DNA of 45,583 nt, taken from Candidatus Nitrosopumilus sp. (GTDB taxonomy: Archaea; Thermoproteota; Nitrososphaeria; Nitrososphaerales; Nitrososphaeraceae). The position numbers and the translations under genes are program-made. Within the stretch, counting starts at the first letter, position 1, and every line of letters starts with the position of its first letter. The DNA is taken from assembly GCA_013694585.1 (NCBI GenBank), contig JACDCB010000076.1:1-45583 (forward strand), read 5' to 3'. Shown here piece by piece: positions 19,441 to 28,485 of the stretch. The notes below the pieces were generated by a model. It worked only from the letters and a program-made list of their open reading frames with translations. It ran no database searches and was not told the origin of the DNA.

Positions 19441-19497
19441 GGTTCTGTAAACTCCGTCTTATGAAGATATAAATTAAAGGAGTAATAGTCGTCAGAT
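19441..19497 (+). repeat. Left arm of a ~57-60 bp inverted repeat (partner 20411-20470)
   Basis: 27-nt identical core CCGTCTTATGAAGATATAAATTAAAGG (19454-19480), flanked by near-identical sequence including GTCGTCAGAT. Confidence 0.85.
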
Positions 19498-19572
19498 GAT
19501 TTTAAAAATTAAATATCTATTTCTTGGCTTGTGGATTCATTTCTCCTCACTCTTTATCTATAGGAAATAAAA

Positions 19573-20036
19573 CATCAATGCGATTTTGTCATTAACTCTT
19601 ATAGTGATTTGGTCCCTAGTTTGAGTTCTTGTGATAGTTACAGAGTTTGGATTTCCATTCAATCATTACTAATAGCGTCTGGGAATATTTCAAAGATATT
19701 ATGCCCTGATGAGAAATACCCACAAAGGGAGTTACGAAAAAGATTATCAATCAAAGGAAATGAATCGTTTTCTTCACGAGCCGCAAGAAATTACTTAGAA
19801 CATGTTGATAAAAGACTTTAAAAATAATTTCAAGATTCTACGCATCATAACATAGCTTATGTTCTTATTGGTTATAGAGAAGCTCTGATTTGGGGAAATA
19901 TGGATTATGAGATTTTTTAATTCTAGTAATTTTACTTTTAGATTCTGAGGTCACATATATGAGATAAATCCATTATATGAAGAAATAAAGATTTTATTGG
20001 TCAAGGTTGCTATCGGTTGCTCAAATCGAGGTTGAA
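19573..20036 (+). pseudogene. Decayed conserved hypothetical gene (multiple stops/frameshifts)
   Basis: Pieces in more than one frame: 'VWISIQSLLIASGNISKILCPDEKYPQRELRKRLSIKGNESFSSRAARNYLEHVDKRL*', then '...FNSSNFTFRF*GHIYEINPLYEEIKILLVKVAIGCSNRG*' after a poly-T frameshift. From memory the pieces look like one protein family; not searched. Confidence 0.5.
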
Positions 20037-20118
20037 TAACTATGATTTCGGCTTTGAACTATCCTATTTTTATTCGATGATTAACATTGATAAAAAGTTA
20101 ATTAGTGATTTTGATAGT

Positions 20119-20325
20119 TTAAAACCTACTTTTTCTTTTAAATAATCCATATGTGTTTTGAGATTTTACAGGAGGATATCTTTCATTTTTGCCTAATGGG
20201 ATAACTTTTTCTTCTTTAGTTGGTGGCCTTTCATTTTCAGTGAATGTTAGAGTATAGTCTGCTTTAGTAGGTGCTTTTTCCCCAGTCTTGAAGGTAACTA
20301 TCTTAGGGGAACTGACTTTTTTCAT
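20119..20325 (-). CDS. Small YjzC-like protein
   Basis: MKKVSSPKIVTFKTGEKAPTKADYTLTFTENERPPTKEEKVIPLGKNERYPPVKSQNTYGLFKRKSRF; repeated GE(K/R)xPx motifs as in YjzC-type small proteins. Start trimmed to the second Met. Confidence 0.55.
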   Translation of the reverse strand: MKKVSSPKIVTFKTGEKAPTKADYTLTFTENERPPTKEEKVIPLGKNERYPPVKSQNTYGLFKRKSRF

Positions 20326-20410
20326 ATATACCACCAACGAGACATGATATAAAAGATTAACCTTTATATTAGTGTATCAAACGGGTTTCCTAAAAACTTT
20401 TATGTTACGT

Positions 20411-20470
20411 ATCTGACGACTTTTTACACCTTTAATTTATATCTTCATAAGACGGAGAGTTGACGGAGCC
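20411..20470 (-). repeat. Right arm of the inverted repeat (partner 19441-19497)
   Basis: Reverse complement: GGCTCCGTCAACTCTCCGTCTTATGAAGATATAAATTAAAGGTGTAAAAAGTCGTCAGAT. Confidence 0.85.
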
Positions 20471-20975
20471 CTGAATTATTCCCTAAATTTTTCAAGTCCT
20501 GACTCACATTGAGCGAGTTTGATGTAATATTCTTGACATTCAGCAAATACAAAGAGTAATCTCTTAGATTATTCATTAGTTCCACGTAGTTTGGCATCAA
20601 AGATTGATTTGGTTGTCCGTTTAGTAAGGTCTGCATTAATTCATTATTTTGAATGATCGAGACATTAATGACATCGGTAATGTATGTCTCATTGACACTG
20701 ACACTATTTGCTTTAGCATCATTAATTTGATCTTGAACCTCGTTTTGCAATAACAAAAATTGACTATTGACTGATGTTAACGTATCATTTGGATCCAAGA
20801 ATGAAATGGTCATGTTACTCATTCCGCTATTTTGTATATTTTCGGATGGTAGAAACCATACAATGAAGCTAGCACCTATAATACCTATTACTAGAATACC
20901 GGTTAAGATGATTCCTTTTTTATTAATTTTTTTGATATTATTAGTATTATCATTTCCTTTCTTGTCTGTAGTCAT
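20445..20975 (-). CDS. Hypothetical membrane-anchored protein (N-terminal TM helix)
   Basis: GIILTGILVIGIIGASFIVWFLP followed by an N/S/Q-rich exterior domain; last codons lie inside the inverted-repeat arm. Confidence 0.6.
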   Translation of the reverse strand: MTTDKKGNDNTNNIKKINKKGIILTGILVIGIIGASFIVWFLPSENIQNSGMSNMTISFLDPNDTLTSVNSQFLLLQNEVQDQINDAKANSVSVNETYITDVINVSIIQNNELMQTLLNGQPNQSLMPNYVELMNNLRDYSLYLLNVKNITSNSLNVSQDLKNLGNNSGLRQLSVL

Positions 20976-21080
20976 CGATTTTTTTTGATTATACTATAAT
21001 TATTACTTTATGTTTAGCTAGATTTTTGGATAGAAATATAATCATAAACATATTATCTCAATAGAAGAGAAAGATTCATC

Positions 21081-21401
21081 ATGAATCAGGACAATAAATA
21101 CGCACTAAGAAGGATAAAGTATCAAGGAACACAGATGATTAATATTTGTGATCTCGATTTGGTGGGTAAAGAGATTAACAAAGGTGATTTTACGATAAAT
21201 ATATCAAAAGAATATTTTCAAGATGAAGAGATCAATGAAAAAGAGGCTGCAAGTTTACTAAAATCCTCGTCAGTGTTAAATTTAGTCGGTAAGAATATTG
21301 TTGCCCTCGCCCTAGGACTAAAGCTCGCAAAAGAGAATAGTGTAAAGGTGATTGAAGGTGTTCCCTTCTTGATGGTGTTTAGTTTTTTAGGAAATTATTA
21401 A
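21081..21401 (+). CDS. DUF424-family protein
   Basis: 'QMINICDLDLVGKEINKGDFTINISKEYFQDEEINEKEAASLLKSSSVLNLVGKNIVALALGLKL..IEGVPFLMVFSFL'. Confidence 0.82.
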   Translation: MNQDNKYALRRIKYQGTQMINICDLDLVGKEINKGDFTINISKEYFQDEEINEKEAASLLKSSSVLNLVGKNIVALALGLKLAKENSVKVIEGVPFLMVFSFLGNY

Positions 21402-21428
21402 TTTACAAACAACTGAGTATCAGTGATT

Positions 21429-22208
21429 CTAATACTTGAGATCTTTTATTAGATCATAAATGTTCTTGATCTCATTCAATGGTGAATCAGAATTGACTAT
21501 TGCTCTCCCTATAATTAAATATGTAGAACCAGCCTCTAGTGCCTTTTTGATGTCTCCTCCCTGTGTAATAATACCCGGTGAGTAAATAGGGACGCTTTCA
21601 TTACCTTTAGATCCTAACTCTTTTAATATATCCAATCTATTTCCTCCAACTACCACACCATCTACACCCACAGACTTAGAATTATCGTAGAATACGCGAT
21701 AAACAGGCTTTGAACTCTCCGATGTGTCAAGACCGTTTGGAATCGAAAAGGAGGCTCCGTAGCCTTCGACCGCATCAGCATGGCTCATGTATACAAGAGA
21801 TATTACCCCAAAATTCAATGAATGAGCATAATCAACCGTAGATTTAAGACTGATTTTACCTATAAAAGGATTTACAATAACAGAATCGAATCCCAAAGAC
21901 GAAAGATATTTTATGGTAACCTGATTGGTATCAAAAATATCATTTAGTTTGAGATCTGCTATAATCTGCAGGTTGGAGTCATGAGCAATTTGTGTAATTT
22001 TCTTTAGATCGATTTTGGACAAGGGTAGTATCACATGGAAATTTAGCTTGATAGCACAAACATAATCATGCAACTGACTAATAATATGGCATACATAGTC
22101 GAATAAGTTTTCTACCCCATACGATGGATCTAGAGCCAAAACGATATTGCTGCTTTTCTCTCTTTTGATTGCATTAATCCTATTTGAGAAGGAATCGTTT
22201 TTGTCCAT
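21429..22208 (-). CDS. pyrF: Orotidine 5'-phosphate decarboxylase
   Basis: NIVLALDPSYG, AIKLNFHVILP, IIADLKLNDIFDTNQ (DxKxxDI-type catalytic motif), YLIIGRAIVNSDSP. Confidence 0.9.
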   Translation of the reverse strand: MDKNDSFSNRINAIKREKSSNIVLALDPSYGVENLFDYVCHIISQLHDYVCAIKLNFHVILPLSKIDLKKITQIAHDSNLQIIADLKLNDIFDTNQVTIKYLSSLGFDSVIVNPFIGKISLKSTVDYAHSLNFGVISLVYMSHADAVEGYGASFSIPNGLDTSESSKPVYRVFYDNSKSVGVDGVVVGGNRLDILKELGSKGNESVPIYSPGIITQGGDIKKALEAGSTYLIIGRAIVNSDSPLNEIKNIYDLIKDLKY

Positions 22209-22209
22209 T

Positions 22210-22920
22210 TCAAAATTTGATTAGAGGGTGCACATCATGCAATTTTATGATCTTTAGATATATAAAACCATGTTCATCGATATGATTTGAGAAAGAAGGA
22301 GCAGTTGATTTTTGCATGCTAAATTTCATGAAATATTTTTCAATTACTTCCTCTAATAAGACATAATAAAAGTAACTCGTATCTGAAGAGTCCGTCAAGT
22401 TTAAATGAGATCCCAAAACGTATTTCATATTGGATTCTTCGTCTGGAAGATCCGAATCATTTGACCCTGTTTTTGGGAAAAGAAACAATGGCAAAGTAGA
22501 TTCCTCATAGATGGTATGATATGCAACTAATTTCGACAAACTAAATAGATCCCGTAACCCAACACCTGTGTATTTGGTTGTTGCACCTATCTTTGCGGGT
22601 TTGAGGAACGACTGAGGCGGTATAGATAACTTAATGATAGGCGAATACAATGCTGATGTATCCTTAATAGAATGAACCATCGCAGCTTCCTCATTATTAT
22701 TGTTGATCTTATACGAAAGATATTGATTTTCCCCTGACTTTATGTTATCGACATAATAGGTAATTGAGTGTCCATTTAGAGTATCTAACTGAGCAGCAAA
22801 GATATCTGAATTTTGATAACTATATTCATAAATAGGAATTGGAATTCTCTCCAATGAGCAAACTAATCTAGCAAAATCATTTAGGGATTTTAATTTTATA
22901 TAAATTGGCGATTTTAGCAA
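22210..22920 (-). CDS. Hypothetical protein
   Basis: 236-aa ORF immediately upstream of pyrF on the same strand; no domain recognised. Confidence 0.6.
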   Translation of the reverse strand: MLKSPIYIKLKSLNDFARLVCSLERIPIPIYEYSYQNSDIFAAQLDTLNGHSITYYVDNIKSGENQYLSYKINNNNEEAAMVHSIKDTSALYSPIIKLSIPPQSFLKPAKIGATTKYTGVGLRDLFSLSKLVAYHTIYEESTLPLFLFPKTGSNDSDLPDEESNMKYVLGSHLNLTDSSDTSYFYYVLLEEVIEKYFMKFSMQKSTAPSFSNHIDEHGFIYLKIIKLHDVHPLIKF

Positions 22921-23092
22921 TTTGAAACGAACTTATGAACAAGGTAAAAATTATCCACATATAATTTTAATACAATAAAGTATATTAGATAGAAAACCAA
23001 GGCCGACATTTTAAAAGTAGACTTGAGCAATCAACCTTTTCGTATGGGCGAACATCCCCTTAGATAAACTTCTGAACGCCTACACACAATGT

Positions 23093-23122
23093 ATGATCTA
23101 CATAATGCATGATGTACATAAT
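23093..23122. repeat. Near-perfect direct repeat ATGATCTACATAAT / ATGATGTACATAAT, period 16
   Basis: Direct reading; in the divergent intergenic region between 22920 (-) and 23265 (+). Confidence 0.7.
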
Positions 23123-23264
23123 AGCGAAATTTAGAAAAATTATTTAATTGTTGCAATTTGTACTCGTTTAATACATAAAAATAGATAAGTTACGTGGTTA
23201 ACGAATATTTCAGATAGAAATGAGAATAAATAACATTTAATATCGAAAAAAATCAAACCAAATT

Positions 23265-23924
23265 ATGCTAGGTTACTCTGATGATGATATCAAAAATGCA
23301 GCAGAGATAAGAGAATGGTTAACTAAACAAATTTTAGAAAAACAGGATGAAATAGAGAAAATAAAGATAAATCTCTCATTAATTGATTCTGTATTAAAAC
23401 AAGGAAGTTTTAAAACTGCGGCCAATCTTAATTTCTCAAAAAAATTCTCACCCAGTGAACAAAAAAATGAGATGAATTCGATGAAGAAAACTCCTAATCA
23501 ATATTATGAAAAACACAGAGAGAATGAGGAGCAAACTGAACCAAGAGAACAAGCCGTCGAAGAAACAAGACTAATAAAAAGATTAAAGGATAATACACCC
23601 CTTGCACGCGTTCATGTAACATCGGAAGAAGTGACAATTATCCCCGAAGATCCAATCAAAATTAGCATAGAAACTCCACCTTTTAGGTCATTCTTTTTAA
23701 ATAGAATATTACAAGGAATGAGAAACAAAGACCTTGATAAAATCAAACAAGGGCAATTGTCGGAATCGGATATGATAAGTTATGATATTATTACCGAAAA
23801 TGAAAATAAAGATATCCTCAAGAAAATACAAATCAAGAATTATAGAGATAAGGAAAGGATCAATGAAATTTTCAATACCGCCGCATGGGTGTTGACAAGA
23901 ATGTTAGATAAAGTCGACAAATAA
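23265..23924 (+). CDS. Hypothetical coiled-coil protein, translationally coupled to guaA
   Basis: 219-aa ORF with N-terminal coiled coil; stop overlaps the guaA start (TAATG). Confidence 0.7.
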   Translation: MLGYSDDDIKNAAEIREWLTKQILEKQDEIEKIKINLSLIDSVLKQGSFKTAANLNFSKKFSPSEQKNEMNSMKKTPNQYYEKHRENEEQTEPREQAVEETRLIKRLKDNTPLARVHVTSEEVTIIPEDPIKISIETPPFRSFFLNRILQGMRNKDLDKIKQGQLSESDMISYDIITENENKDILKKIQIKNYRDKERINEIFNTAAWVLTRMLDKVDK

Positions 23925-25459
23925 TGGACAAAATAGTTGTATTGGATTTTGGGTCACAATATAGCCACCTAATATGTAGGAGAATACGAGAATTAAATGT
24001 CTACTGCGAATTAGTTCCTTATAATACGCCAATCAAAAAAATTAAAGATCTAGAGCCAAAAGGAATAATTTTTTCAGGTGGGCCTGCCAGTGTTTACAGT
24101 AAAAATTCTCCTAAACCCGACAATGAAATATTTGAATTAGGTGTTCCTATTTTGGGTATTTGTTATGGACATCAGATCATTGTTGATCACTTCGATGGCA
24201 AGATAAAGAGAGTCCCGAACAGAGAATATGGGAACGCACTGTTGACAATAACTAACAAAACTAACTTATTCAAAAATATCGATGCAGATGGCCTGAAATG
24301 TTGGATGAGTCACAATGATGCCGCAGAAATAATCCCTAAAGGATTTGAAGTCTTAGGTAAAACAAGTAGTTCTTTTTCAGCAGCAATAGGAAATAGTGAC
24401 AAAAAGATTTTTGGATTACAGTTTCATCCAGAGGTAGCACATACTGAGAAGGGCGATAAAGTATTATTCAATTTCGCTAATGTGATTAGTGAAGCAAATC
24501 CTGAATGGAGTATGTCGAACTTTATTGAAACAAGCATTAATGATATAAAAATGAAGGTTAAAAATGAAAAAGTCCTATGCGCTGTCAGCGGAGGTATTGA
24601 CTCTACTACTTGTGCAATCCTCATACACAGGGCAATCAAAGATAATTTGACTTGCGTTTTTGTAGATAATGGATTATTGAGAGAGAATGAAAGAGAAGTT
24701 GTTGTAGACATATTCAAAGAAAAATTAAGAATACCTTTGAGAATCATAGATGCGAGGGAGAGATTTTTGAAAAGTCTTGAGGGATTAACAGATCCGGAAC
24801 AAAAAAGAAAAAAGGTAGGTGAGGAATTTGCGAGAGTATTTACAGAATTTGCTGAAAATGAAGGACCATTTCAGTGGTTAGCTCAAGGAACGTTGTACCC
24901 GGATGTTATAGAAAGCGGAGTATCTGGCGGTCCCGCTACAGTAATAAAAACTCATCATAATGTAGGTGGACTCCCCGAGTGGCTCCATTTAAAAATTTTA
25001 GAACCTTTGAGATATTTGTATAAAGACGAAGTACGGAAGGCGGCAAAAATAATGGGTGTACCTCAGGATTTGCTTACCAGACATCCATTTCCTGGGCCGG
25101 GGCTTGCAGTTAGAATTGTCGGTGAAACTACTCGAGAGAAGATAAATGTGGTCAGAAAAGCCAGCAAGATAGTAGAAGACGTACTAGTTGAAGATAATTT
25201 GTACAATAAAGTATGGCAAGCATTTGCGATAGTGGGAGATGATAAAGCGGTCGGAATTTTGGGGGATGAAAGGATTTTTGGTCATATTGTTTCCGTAAGA
25301 GTTGTTGAATCTGTTGATGCGATGACAGCCGATTGGGTAAGATTACCGTACTCCACTTTAGAAAAAATTAGTTCCAAGATAACGAACGAAATTGAAAATG
25401 TAACCTGGGTAACATATGCAATATCAAGCAAGCCACCTTCCACTATTGAACCTCAATAA
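23924..25459 (+). CDS. guaA: GMP synthase (glutamine-hydrolysing)
   Basis: LDFGSQYSHLICRRIRE, GICYGHQ, CAVSGGIDSTTCA, QGTLYPDVIESG, RHPFPGPGLAVRI, KPPSTIE. Confidence 0.96.
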   Translation: MDKIVVLDFGSQYSHLICRRIRELNVYCELVPYNTPIKKIKDLEPKGIIFSGGPASVYSKNSPKPDNEIFELGVPILGICYGHQIIVDHFDGKIKRVPNREYGNALLTITNKTNLFKNIDADGLKCWMSHNDAAEIIPKGFEVLGKTSSSFSAAIGNSDKKIFGLQFHPEVAHTEKGDKVLFNFANVISEANPEWSMSNFIETSINDIKMKVKNEKVLCAVSGGIDSTTCAILIHRAIKDNLTCVFVDNGLLRENEREVVVDIFKEKLRIPLRIIDARERFLKSLEGLTDPEQKRKKVGEEFARVFTEFAENEGPFQWLAQGTLYPDVIESGVSGGPATVIKTHHNVGGLPEWLHLKILEPLRYLYKDEVRKAAKIMGVPQDLLTRHPFPGPGLAVRIVGETTREKINVVRKASKIVEDVLVEDNLYNKVWQAFAIVGDDKAVGILGDERIFGHIVSVRVVESVDAMTADWVRLPYSTLEKISSKITNEIENVTWVTYAISSKPPSTIEPQ

Positions 25460-25600
25460 CCAGAAAGGTTGCGAGAAATTTGTTATATCGGTTATATGAT
25501 TACGAAGAATGCTATAGTCCAGTTCTTTCCTAAATAAACAGACAGTATTAAATTAGATAGTAAATATGGGAGTTGTTGATTCTTAATGGGATTGATAATA

Positions 25601-25819
25601 TCATACATCCTCATCTTTAGAATCAATCGGTTTATGCTTGTTCTTAAATTTGTTCTTGTTTTTTAATTTATTTTTGTTCATGCGATTGATTCGAAGTATA
25701 ATTAAGAAAGTCAAACCCCAAAGGATCAAAGCAATAGAAATTTGATTTATCATCCATAAATAACCTCCAATCAATGCGAGTCCAAACCCTGTAAAAGTAA
25801 GAATATTCTTCGTTTTCAT
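25601..25819 (-). CDS. Small hypothetical membrane protein
   Basis: Two predicted TM segments then a basic tail; overlaps the upstream MptE-like gene by 4 bp. Confidence 0.55.
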   Translation of the reverse strand: MKTKNILTFTGFGLALIGGYLWMINQISIALILWGLTFLIILRINRMNKNKLKNKNKFKNKHKPIDSKDEDV

Positions 25820-26595
25820 AATACTTTATATTTGTTCACCCCATAAAAAGATGAATCGTGATTCGAAGTCGTAATGTGGGTTACCAAGGCTCTGGAATTT
25901 TCCAATAGCATTCCAACCAAATATTTTCCAATTTGCAATTTTTGTTTCTTCAATTCGAGGTTTGGCACTTTTCTTTTTGAAAAAAATCCGATTTTAGAGT
26001 CAAAATCCATACCTACAAGCAAGATCTCTCTCGCTAAAAACCCATCCGCAAGAAATACACTTCTATCGCCATCTGTAAATCCGCCAAAATTGTAGACATT
26101 CTTCAAGGGAAAATTTTGAGTCGTTCCTATAACATTACTAAAAGATGGAACCTGTGAAGTGATTTTATCGATGTTATCACCATGAGCATGTATTACCATA
26201 ATTGATCCTCCAGAATGAGCTCTGACTAAGGATTTATAATCCCCATCAAGATCCGTTACAACAAAATCTGGAATAATTCCTAAATCCAGACACATTTCAG
26301 TAGCACCATCAGCGGCTATCACCACTATATCCTCTGACACGGCATTATTAGATTTGCCTTTCTTGCAGCTGCAGATTTCAAGAATGTAACTTTGTACTGT
26401 GCTTTCTTCAATGCTAGGGCCTGCGCCTATCACCAATGCTTTGTTGTCTTGTATTTTTCGGAAACATTTTGGATCGATGCGTTCATTTGAGATCAAAGTT
26501 GATAAGTTCAAGGAATTGAGAAAATCCCTCTGAATGGGAATATTCAATAATCTAGCAATTATAAGATAATAAGGATACCAGTTATTAAAATGCAA
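25816..26595 (-). CDS. MptE-like 6-hydroxymethylpterin pyrophosphokinase (DUF115)
   Basis: ALVIGAGPSIEES, IVVIAADGATEMCLDLGIIPDFVVTDLDGD, HAHGDN, GFTDGDRSVFLA, LVGMDFDSKIG. Confidence 0.87.
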   Translation of the reverse strand: MHFNNWYPYYLIIARLLNIPIQRDFLNSLNLSTLISNERIDPKCFRKIQDNKALVIGAGPSIEESTVQSYILEICSCKKGKSNNAVSEDIVVIAADGATEMCLDLGIIPDFVVTDLDGDYKSLVRAHSGGSIMVIHAHGDNIDKITSQVPSFSNVIGTTQNFPLKNVYNFGGFTDGDRSVFLADGFLAREILLVGMDFDSKIGFFSKRKVPNLELKKQKLQIGKYLVGMLLENSRALVTHITTSNHDSSFYGVNKYKVL

Positions 26596-26739
26596 TCAAT
26601 TATTCAATAACCATTGAGTAGTATATCTTGATTTCAGTCCACTGAATATTTCCCCAAAAAATCGGGTCACAAGTTATTATATTTTTCAAAAATATATGCA
26701 CATTTAACTGTTAAATAATAAGATATATCAGAGCATGGT

Positions 26740-27162
26740 ATGGACATGAACGATATAGATAATAATTCAGATGATGAGTTAAAAAGGATATATGGTCTTA
26801 AGAATATTGCGGTAGTTGGAATGTCCCCAACTGAAGGAAAACCATCTAATTATGTTCCAAAATACCTAATTGAAAAAGGATACAATATCATCCCTGTAAA
26901 TCCTATTTATGAGGAGATCCTAGGTAATAAATCATATCCAAAGGTATCGGATATCCCCCATCATGTAGATATAGTAGACATATTTCGAAAATCTGAAGAT
27001 GTATTACCAGTAGTTAAAGATGCAATTCTAAAGAATGGAATCAACGTGATATGGATGCAATTGGGAATTTACAATAAGGAAGCAAAAGAAATTGCAGAAA
27101 AGAAAGATATCGGAGTCATTTATAACAGGTGTATCCTAAAAGAACATCAGCGATTGTTTTGA
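26740..27162 (+). CDS. CoA-binding domain protein (Rossmann fold)
   Basis: 'KNIAVVGMSPTEGKPSNYVPKYLIEKGYNIIPVNP...VDIVDIFRKSEDV...WMQLGI'. Confidence 0.87.
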   Translation: MDMNDIDNNSDDELKRIYGLKNIAVVGMSPTEGKPSNYVPKYLIEKGYNIIPVNPIYEEILGNKSYPKVSDIPHHVDIVDIFRKSEDVLPVVKDAILKNGINVIWMQLGIYNKEAKEIAEKKDIGVIYNRCILKEHQRLF

Positions 27163-27256
27163 TCACATATCTCTAATTTGAATATTAATCCGTAAAATTT
27201 TGAAAAGATAGAGTAACTTAATTAAATAGTAGATCATTTTATCTATTGTATCATTA

Positions 27257-28444
27257 ATGCCTAAATGGGGCCAACTTGACAATAAAGTGGATTTAAAAAA
27301 AAATGAAAATTATAACAAAATAGGTTCTTTGCAAAATTTTACTAAGGTTATCGTATTTTGTATAGACAGAGATGACGATATAGGTATTAAAGGAGGGCTT
27401 GAAACTCCAATTATTGGAAAGGAATTATGCATTAATGCCGGAACAAGGTTAGCGATTGAAGATCCAGAAGATTCAGATTGTAATGCGATTTTTGGAGCCA
27501 TAAAATCATATGAAGAATTTAAAATGAAGGGTTACGATGTCGAAATAGCCTTGGTTGCAGGCAAGTATAATAGAGGCATTGATGGAGATTTGAAAATCAC
27601 TCAAGAGATCGACATGGTTCTTGGTATATACGAAGCAGATGGGGCGGTAGTAATATCAGATGGAGAAGACGATGAAACGGCAATACCTTTGATTCAAGGT
27701 CGTATTCCAATTATATCTATCCAAAGGATTATAGTAAGACAAAGTAGAAGTGTAGAATATTCCTATGCTATTTTAGCTCGATATATCAAAATCTTATTTT
27801 ACGATCCACGGTATTCAAAATTTTTTCTAGGCCTTCCCGGTGCACTCCTAGTTACGAGTGGTTTGTCAATAATTTTTGGATTTTCTCGCGAAGCATTTGC
27901 ATTGGGTATCAGCATTTTGGGTGCAGCTTTTATTCTCAGAGCATTTGATATAGATAAATCAATAGCCACTTTGTCAAAGCCTACTCCTTCTGGATTCATC
28001 CGTGTATTTTCTTACTTTGCGGGCACAATGATAATTTTAGCATCAATTTTAAACGGAATTTCTCATGTTCCTCAGGAAATATGGGATTCAAATCAAGGAA
28101 TAACGTCAATCATAACAAACAAAGTTGTGCTAAGTAGTTTTGCAACTGGAACTATAACTCTACTGTGGATAGGAATTTCTACGATCTTCGCAGGGATATT
28201 GTTGAGTAACTGGTTCAAAGGAAGTATCAAAATAATATATGATATTCTGCGATTGGTCGTTTTGGCTCTATTTTACATACCCATGTTGCAATTGACTTCA
28301 CTAATTACTGAGCGTGGAAATCCATTCAATCTAATTTCTTCATTGTTAATCGGTTTAGCGGTTACCCTCATAGCGGCAACTTTTCTATTCCAATACTTTA
28401 GAAACCGAAAGGGCGGTGAAGCTCTCAAACATGACGACCAGTAA
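27257..28444 (+). CDS. DUF373-family membrane protein
   Basis: 'VIVFCIDRDDDIGIKGGLETPIIGKE...LAIEDPEDSDCNAIFGAIK' plus several TM helices. Confidence 0.85.
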   Translation: MPKWGQLDNKVDLKKNENYNKIGSLQNFTKVIVFCIDRDDDIGIKGGLETPIIGKELCINAGTRLAIEDPEDSDCNAIFGAIKSYEEFKMKGYDVEIALVAGKYNRGIDGDLKITQEIDMVLGIYEADGAVVISDGEDDETAIPLIQGRIPIISIQRIIVRQSRSVEYSYAILARYIKILFYDPRYSKFFLGLPGALLVTSGLSIIFGFSREAFALGISILGAAFILRAFDIDKSIATLSKPTPSGFIRVFSYFAGTMIILASILNGISHVPQEIWDSNQGITSIITNKVVLSSFATGTITLLWIGISTIFAGILLSNWFKGSIKIIYDILRLVVLALFYIPMLQLTSLITERGNPFNLISSLLIGLAVTLIAATFLFQYFRNRKGGEALKHDDQ

Positions 28445-28485
28445 GATATAATAGAGCATAAATGAGGGTATAAACATCTCTCCTA

